Below, piece by piece: positions 33,072-37,917 of a DNA stretch of 37,917 bases. The translations under genes and the position numbers were made by a program. The DNA is from Bacillota bacterium. GTDB lineage: Bacteria > Bacillota > Clostridia > Acetivibrionales > DSM-1351. The notes under the pieces were generated by a model, which was given only the letters and a program-made list of their open reading frames with translations, was not told the origin of the DNA and made no database searches. The DNA lies in NCBI GenBank assembly GCA_023416275.1, contig JAEZIB010000098.1, forward strand, positions 1-37,917, given 5' to 3'. Numbering within the stretch: position 1 is the stretch's first letter; each line of letters starts with the position of its first letter.

Positions 33072-33699
33072 AAAAGAAAAAACTAATAAAATTTTGGATA
33101 TTTTTGATAAGCTTTATCCAAACGCCGAGTGTTCACTTGAATATAAGAGTCCATTACAATTGCTTATTTCAACGCAATTGGCTGCTCAGTGTACAGATGC
33201 AAGGGTAAACATTGTTGCTAAAGATTTGTATAACAAATATAAAAGTGCAGAAGACTTTGCTAACGCCGATATTATGGAATTAGAACAGGATATAAAATCA
33301 ACCGGGTTTTATAGAAACAAGGCAAAGAATATTAAAGAGTGTTGCAGAATACTTGTTTCCAAATACAATGCAGAGATACCAGCAAATATGGAAGAGCTCA
33401 CAGCACTTCCGGGAGTTGGTCGTAAGACGGCTAATCTTGTGCTTTATGAGATTTATGGTATTCAAGGAATTATTGTAGATACACACGCAAAAAGACTATC
33501 AAACCGGATTGGTTTAACTAAAAGTGAAAATCCTGAAAAGATTGAATATGATCTTCAAAAAATAGTGCCAAAGGAAAGATGGGCAGATTTTTGTCATAGG
33601 TTAGTATCTCACGGCAGAGTAGTATGTAAAGCTAGAAAACCCGAATGTGAAAACTGTGAAATAAGGGATTATTGTAGTTATTACAGCAAAAATAATTAG
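33064..33699 (+). CDS. nth: Endonuclease III
   Basis: Nth is a base-excision repair glycosylase and AP lyase for oxidised pyrimidines. The 211-residue product has the helix-hairpin-helix LPGVGRKTANLVL with catalytic K121, catalytic D139 in VDTHAKRLSNR, and a [4Fe-4S] cluster motif C188-X6-C195-X2-C198-X5-C204. Residue positions nearly equal those of E. coli Nth (K120, D138). It is translationally coupled to glgA by an 8-bp overlap. Confidence 0.97.
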   Translation: MNKKEKTNKILDIFDKLYPNAECSLEYKSPLQLLISTQLAAQCTDARVNIVAKDLYNKYKSAEDFANADIMELEQDIKSTGFYRNKAKNIKECCRILVSKYNAEIPANMEELTALPGVGRKTANLVLYEIYGIQGIIVDTHAKRLSNRIGLTKSENPEKIEYDLQKIVPKERWADFCHRLVSHGRVVCKARKPECENCEIRDYCSYYSKNN

Positions 33700-33767
33700 A
33701 TTAGCAGCTGCTTATCTGCAGATAGTTTTCACCAGCTTTGCATTTAAAAGCCGGTGTGGAGGTTAGT

Positions 33768-35969
33768 ATGACTAATAAACAAACGATGTCAAATATGAAA
33801 GAAACAAAAGAAAACAAACAAGGTAGCCAAAACAAAATAAACAAAGTAAAAAAAGCTAAAACAGAAAAAAAAGATATAAAAGTCAATTATGATGCGGAAG
33901 ATTTGATTTTTGCTCTTGATATAGGTACTAGATCTGTGGTAGGTATAGTTGGATATTACGAGAAGGATTGTTATAAAGTTGTTGCCGCAGAAGTGGTTGA
34001 GCATCAAAGCCGTGCTATGCTTGATGGTCAGATTCACGATATAGCAAAGGTTGCTGAGGTCATTACTGAAGTAAAAAACAAACTTGAAAAGACTCTTGGA
34101 ATTGCATTGACAAAGGTCGCAATTGCTGCGGCTGGGAGAGTATTAAAAACTAGTCAGGTAAAATTGGAGTATGAGGTTGATCCTGATAGTGAAATAAACG
34201 AGGAGATAGTTGGTGGCATGGAAGTTGATGCTATACAAAATGCTCAAGTAAAACTTGATACGGAATTAGAAGAAGAAAAAACAGTCTTTTATTGTGTAGG
34301 TTATAGTGTAGTAAATTACTTCCTTAACGGCTATGTTATTTCATCATTAGTTGGACACAAGGGTAAAAAAATTGGAGTGGAGGTATTAGCCACCTTTTTA
34401 CCACGAGTTGTTGTAGACAGCCTATATACTGTTATGGACAAGGTAGGGCTTAAGGTGCACAGTCTTACTCTTGAACCTATTGCGGCTATTAGTGTAACTA
34501 TTCCAAAAGACTTACGCTTGTTAAATTTAGTTTTGGTTGATATTGGAGCAGGGACTTCGGATATTGCTGTCACTCAATCCGGGTCCGTTGTAGCTTATGG
34601 CATGGTGCCAATTGCTGGTGATGAGATTACAGAAAAAATTGCACATGAGTATCTTGTGGATTTTAATACTGCTGAAAAGATAAAAATTGATATATCATCT
34701 GGAGTAGAAACCTTAAAGTTTAAAGATATTCTTGGTAAAAATATCGAGGTTTCTAATAAACATGCTTTGGATATGCTTGATGCTACAATTGATTTCCTAG
34801 CTGGAAGTATTTCTGAAAAGATATTAGAATTTAATAAAAAGGCTCCTAATGCAGTATTTCTTATTGGTGGTGGGAGTCAGATTCCTGGACTGACAAGCAA
34901 AATTGCGAATTGTTTGGGTATCCATGAGGATAGAGTTGCTGTAAGAGGAAGAGATGTAATACATAATATAAAAACCAAGCTTAAAAAGCTATCCGGTCCC
35001 GAAGCTATTACTCCGTTGGGTATAGCTATGATGGCATATGTTCAGCAAGGGCAGGACTTTTTATCTGTTACGTTAAACGGTGAGAAAGTAAGACTATTAA
35101 ATTCAAAAAAGCTTAGTGTAGCTGACGCCTTGATATTAGTTGGTTTTAATCCTGATATGCTAATAGCTAGAACAGGAAAGTCCCTAAAGTTTACTCTTAA
35201 TGGTAAGCAAATGTACGTTAAAGGTGATTATGGTATAGCTGCTGAAATTTACGTTAATGATAGCATAGCTAGCTTAGACACTCAATTAAAAATTGGCGAT
35301 AACATAAATGTAATTCCTGCTAAAAATGGAAAAAATGCTAGCAAGTGTATTGCTGACTACATCAAAAATCCAGATTCTGTTATGATAAATTTGAATGGTG
35401 ATGTTATAACACTTTCTCCTAGCGCAACAATAAATGGAAAGACTTGTGGAATTATTGACGATATTAAAGAAAATGATATTGTAAGCATATATGAAACAAT
35501 TACTCTTAAGGATTTGGTACAAGAATTTGTACTTGATATAGAGGACAAAGAGTTATTGGTTAACGGCAAGTATAAAAGTCTTGACTATATACTGCAGAAT
35601 AATGATGATATTAGATATAATGAAGTATATACTGAAATAGAAAATAATTCATTGAAACAGCAAAATTACGCTACTGATGAGAGGTTTACTGCTAACGAGC
35701 AGATGAGTAATGCTAAAAGTGCTGTTGAAATAAAAATTGCCGATAAATCTAATTATGATAAAGAATTTTTTGTAACGGTTAATGGAGAGAGAATTGTTCT
35801 TAAAGAATATAAGTCTTATATTTTTGTAGATATTTTTAGTTACATCAATTTTGATTTATCTACTCCAAAGGGAAACATCGTGTTAAAACTCAATGGAAAA
35901 GCTGCAAATTTTACTGATAAAATACAACGTGGCGATGATATAGAAATTTTTTGGGAATCCAAAGTATAG
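33768..35969 (+). CDS. Long FtsA-like actin-fold ATPase
   Basis: The 733-residue protein has a Lys-rich N-terminal tail (residues 1-42) and an actin-like ATPase fold: phosphate 1 LDIGTRSVVGIVG at D51, phosphate 2 LVDIGAGTSDIAV at D258, and adenosine motif FLIGGGSQIPGL near residue 365. A FtsA-type insert between them looks like the SHS2/1C region. The part after about residue 430 has no counterpart in classical FtsA (about 420 residues). It contains several short beta-rich units with LNG... and GD(N/D)I(N/E)(V/I) signatures. ATG 33768 follows GGAGG at 33758-33762. A FtsA/PilM-like role at the membrane is likely, but it need not be the divisome FtsA. It precedes the GGDEF gene by 37 bp. Confidence 0.8.
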   Translation: MTNKQTMSNMKETKENKQGSQNKINKVKKAKTEKKDIKVNYDAEDLIFALDIGTRSVVGIVGYYEKDCYKVVAAEVVEHQSRAMLDGQIHDIAKVAEVITEVKNKLEKTLGIALTKVAIAAAGRVLKTSQVKLEYEVDPDSEINEEIVGGMEVDAIQNAQVKLDTELEEEKTVFYCVGYSVVNYFLNGYVISSLVGHKGKKIGVEVLATFLPRVVVDSLYTVMDKVGLKVHSLTLEPIAAISVTIPKDLRLLNLVLVDIGAGTSDIAVTQSGSVVAYGMVPIAGDEITEKIAHEYLVDFNTAEKIKIDISSGVETLKFKDILGKNIEVSNKHALDMLDATIDFLAGSISEKILEFNKKAPNAVFLIGGGSQIPGLTSKIANCLGIHEDRVAVRGRDVIHNIKTKLKKLSGPEAITPLGIAMMAYVQQGQDFLSVTLNGEKVRLLNSKKLSVADALILVGFNPDMLIARTGKSLKFTLNGKQMYVKGDYGIAAEIYVNDSIASLDTQLKIGDNINVIPAKNGKNASKCIADYIKNPDSVMINLNGDVITLSPSATINGKTCGIIDDIKENDIVSIYETITLKDLVQEFVLDIEDKELLVNGKYKSLDYILQNNDDIRYNEVYTEIENNSLKQQNYATDERFTANEQMSNAKSAVEIKIADKSNYDKEFFVTVNGERIVLKEYKSYIFVDIFSYINFDLSTPKGNIVLKLNGKAANFTDKIQRGDDIEIFWESKV

Positions 35970-36006
35970 TACGTTTACTCGTAAGCATGTAGTTTTTGGA
36001 GGTTGT

Positions 36007-37698
36007 ATGAATAGAATTCAAGAATTCGAAAAGGTATTAGGTAGATGCTGCTGGGGGATAATAGCTTTTTTAGCTATTTCTGTGGCTTTAAATATTAACT
36101 CTACAATTAATATAAATGGCTTCTTAAAATCAGATATTATGATAATTATATTAATTGTGTTACTGAGTACTTTTAACTTAGTACGGCTTAAATATATTAA
36201 TAGTAAGTTACTTTATACTGAAAAAGTATTTGATGCCTTTAGAATTATTGAAGTTGCATTGATATCAATATTTGTAAATGGTTACTATCAGCATATAGAG
36301 TATTATGTTTTGATTATTCCACTGATATTTTCAAGCCTTTCGCGGGGTAGGAAGTCTAGTTTTATGTTATTAGGTATAAATGCTGCAATAAAAACAGTAA
36401 AGGGAATTGTTGTATATTTTATATCGGGTAGTATTGCTTTAAGTTCTTCAGGTTTATTAGACTTTTGTTTGGACTTGGTGTGGGTATATGTTATATGGTT
36501 TTCAATAATAATTATTACATCAGCTTTCAGTAATCAAAATTACAAGAACGAAAAAGAAAACCAAAGATTGGTAATTGAACTTGGAGAAAAATATGAACAG
36601 CTTGAAGCTGCTCAAAATGAAATAAAAAATCAATATGACAAGCTAAAAGATTCTAACCACAAGCTTGAAGATACTAATTTGCGCCTTACAAAAAGTATAG
36701 CAGAGTTCTATACTCTACAGCAGATAAGTGAGGGTATAGGCTCCATTTTTGACATAAATGAGCTGCTTAAGTTTGTTAATGACGTAATTCTTGGTGTTAT
36801 GGGTGTAAATTATTCAACAATTGTATTTTTTGACCACAAGAAAAATAAGTTGAAGGTACACTTTACAAATGTTAAGGATAAAGAAGATTTAGCAATATTA
36901 AGCGATAATATTAATTGTAAATTTTTATTAGACATATTGGAGAGTGAAAAATCAATACTAGAAAATGATGTAATACCAGAAAAATTTGAGTTTATTCAGA
37001 GCAGAGTAGTAGGTTCATTTATATGTATTCCCTTAAGCTCAAAGTCCCGAAAATTTGGATTGCTTCTAATTGAACATAAGAACAAAAATACACTCAATAA
37101 CGAAAACCTAAGGCTTGTTACAACAATTTGTAAATCTGTTAGTATGGCTATAGAAAATGCTGAATTATATGCAAGTATGCAGGTTTTAGCTACTATTGAT
37201 GGACTTACAGGCGTATTTAACAGAGTGTATTTTCATCAGAAATTTGAAAGTGAATTCAAATTGGCAAAGGAATCTGGATATGAATTAACTTTAGTTATAT
37301 TGGATATTGATTATTTTAAGAAATTTAATGATACATATGGACATTTATTTGGTGATGTAGTTTTGAAAAGTGTTGCACAAACGGTTAAGAACAGTTTACG
37401 GGCTACAGATACTATGGCTAGATTCGGGGGAGAGGAGTTTGTAATTATTTTACCTCGTACCTCAATAAAAAAGGCATTTGAAAAGGTTGAGTACTTGCGA
37501 CATAAAATTGCTAATAGTGTTATAACAGATAGTTTGGTATCTGCATCAGTTACAGCAAGCTTTGGAATTGCTAGTTTTCCTGAGACATCAAAAAGCATTA
37601 CTGAAATTATAAAAGATGCTGATAATGCATTATATAAGGCTAAGGATAATGGGAGAAATCGTATAGAAGTTGCAAAAGATTATGATTTCATTGAATAG
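36007..37698 (+). CDS. GAF and GGDEF domain diguanylate cyclase
   Basis: The 563-residue protein has about five to six N-terminal membrane helices (residues 14-180), a coiled coil (about 185-235), a GAF domain (about 240-390) and a GGDEF domain (about 400-560). The active-site motif is GGEEF (residues 474-478), and an inhibitory I-site RATD lies at 465-468, exactly five residues before it. It is therefore probably an active, product-inhibited cyclase that makes cyclic di-GMP. ATG 36007 follows TGGAGG at 35997-36002. It may be co-transcribed with the FtsA-like gene. Confidence 0.93.
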   Translation: MNRIQEFEKVLGRCCWGIIAFLAISVALNINSTININGFLKSDIMIIILIVLLSTFNLVRLKYINSKLLYTEKVFDAFRIIEVALISIFVNGYYQHIEYYVLIIPLIFSSLSRGRKSSFMLLGINAAIKTVKGIVVYFISGSIALSSSGLLDFCLDLVWVYVIWFSIIIITSAFSNQNYKNEKENQRLVIELGEKYEQLEAAQNEIKNQYDKLKDSNHKLEDTNLRLTKSIAEFYTLQQISEGIGSIFDINELLKFVNDVILGVMGVNYSTIVFFDHKKNKLKVHFTNVKDKEDLAILSDNINCKFLLDILESEKSILENDVIPEKFEFIQSRVVGSFICIPLSSKSRKFGLLLIEHKNKNTLNNENLRLVTTICKSVSMAIENAELYASMQVLATIDGLTGVFNRVYFHQKFESEFKLAKESGYELTLVILDIDYFKKFNDTYGHLFGDVVLKSVAQTVKNSLRATDTMARFGGEEFVIILPRTSIKKAFEKVEYLRHKIANSVITDSLVSASVTASFGIASFPETSKSITEIIKDADNALYKAKDNGRNRIEVAKDYDFIE

Positions 37699-37701
37699 GT
37701 T

Positions 37702-37917
37702 TTATTTAATTTTTATAGACTTAACAATATTCCAGAAAATATCAAATTCATTAGGATTATACTGGCTTAGAGGCAAAAAATAGCTGACTCTATATAGCTT
37801 TGAGTTTTTGAAAAGGAATGCTTCGAGAGCTTTATATTTTCCAGAAGTACTATTAAATGAATAATCCCAGAGATAGCCATCAAGACCATTAATGCGTATT
37901 TTTTTAGAATTGAAATC
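37702..37917 (-). CDS. C-terminal part of an unidentified - strand protein
   Basis: The complement reads 71 codons without a stop from the window edge to TAA at 37702-37704, ending FDIFWNIVKSIKIK. Aromatic-rich beta segments (GLDGYLWDYSF, SKLYRVSYFLPL) and the closing NIVKSIK resemble the end of PsbP/DUF1795-like extracytoplasmic lipoproteins, but this is a weak guess. It converges with the GGDEF gene, whose stop is 4 bp away, and no clear terminator separates them. Confidence 0.55.
   Translation of the reverse strand, partial: DFNSKKIRINGLDGYLWDYSFNSTSGKYKALEAFLFKNSKLYRVSYFLPLSQYNPNEFDIFWNIVKSIKIK

Overview
The window is AT-rich DNA of a low-GC, anaerobic, endospore-forming Firmicute, most likely a class Clostridia organism of the Ruminiclostridium / cellulolytic Clostridium type. 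The evidence is the complete spoIIIA operon, spoIVB and spo0A, frequent TTG/GTG starts, strong GGAGG ribosome sites, several cyclic-di-GMP proteins and an OLE RNA locus. Genus is an inference from gene order and protein style. Almost every gene is on the + strand; only a partial gene at the right edge is on the - strand.

Layout. 1-400: trailer (leader-distal) end of a CRISPR array with no cas genes in view. 445-2644: a small membrane protein, a stand-alone HD-GYP protein, a DUF2325 protein and a flavodoxin remnant. 2988-9191: spoIIIAA to spoIIIAH, encoding the mother-cell part of the feeding-tube channel of sporulation. 9683-11591: Asp23, AmaP-like and DUF2273 envelope genes. 11737-22410: a housekeeping block nusB, xseA, xseB, ispA, OLE RNA, oapA, dxs, tlyA, nadK, argR, recN. 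22653-25052: spoIVB and spo0A. 25550-29478: response regulator, sensor kinase and HtrA-type membrane protease. 30052-37698: GAF/HD-GYP protein, glycogen synthase, endonuclease III, an unusually long FtsA-like ATPase and a GAF/GGDEF cyclase. 37702-37917: C-terminal end of a - strand gene.

The most striking feature is a roughly 620-nt, GC-richer, highly structured non-coding region (about 15111-15733) between ispA and a 225-residue basic-tailed membrane protein. Its position, length, structure and neighbours identify it as OLE RNA with its partner OapA. OLE is a described RNA class of extremophilic and anaerobic Firmicutes with an incompletely understood role at the membrane.

A second layer is a set of intergenic repeats. 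Five copies (A-E) of a structured element with TTATAACG-type inverted ends lie at 9194, 10201, 10473, 14942 and 29531. Two of them carry a nested two-hairpin module that also occurs alone inside the spoIIIA operon. Another repeat family (core TTATCAATG) has three copies, at 2681, 19172 and 25161. One copy of the first family sits a few bases upstream of OLE RNA. The CRISPR trailer has a 70-bp tandem duplication, and three genes (spoIIIAG, the response regulator, the kinase) are preceded by mini-ORFs with strong G-rich ribosome sites.

Functionally the window joins sporulation control (Spo0A as master regulator, SpoIVB as forespore-to-mother-cell signal protease, SpoIIIA as channel), isoprenoid and DNA-repair housekeeping, envelope stress sensing and cyclic-di-GMP turnover. 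All functions are assigned from motifs and order read by eye; no database search was run.
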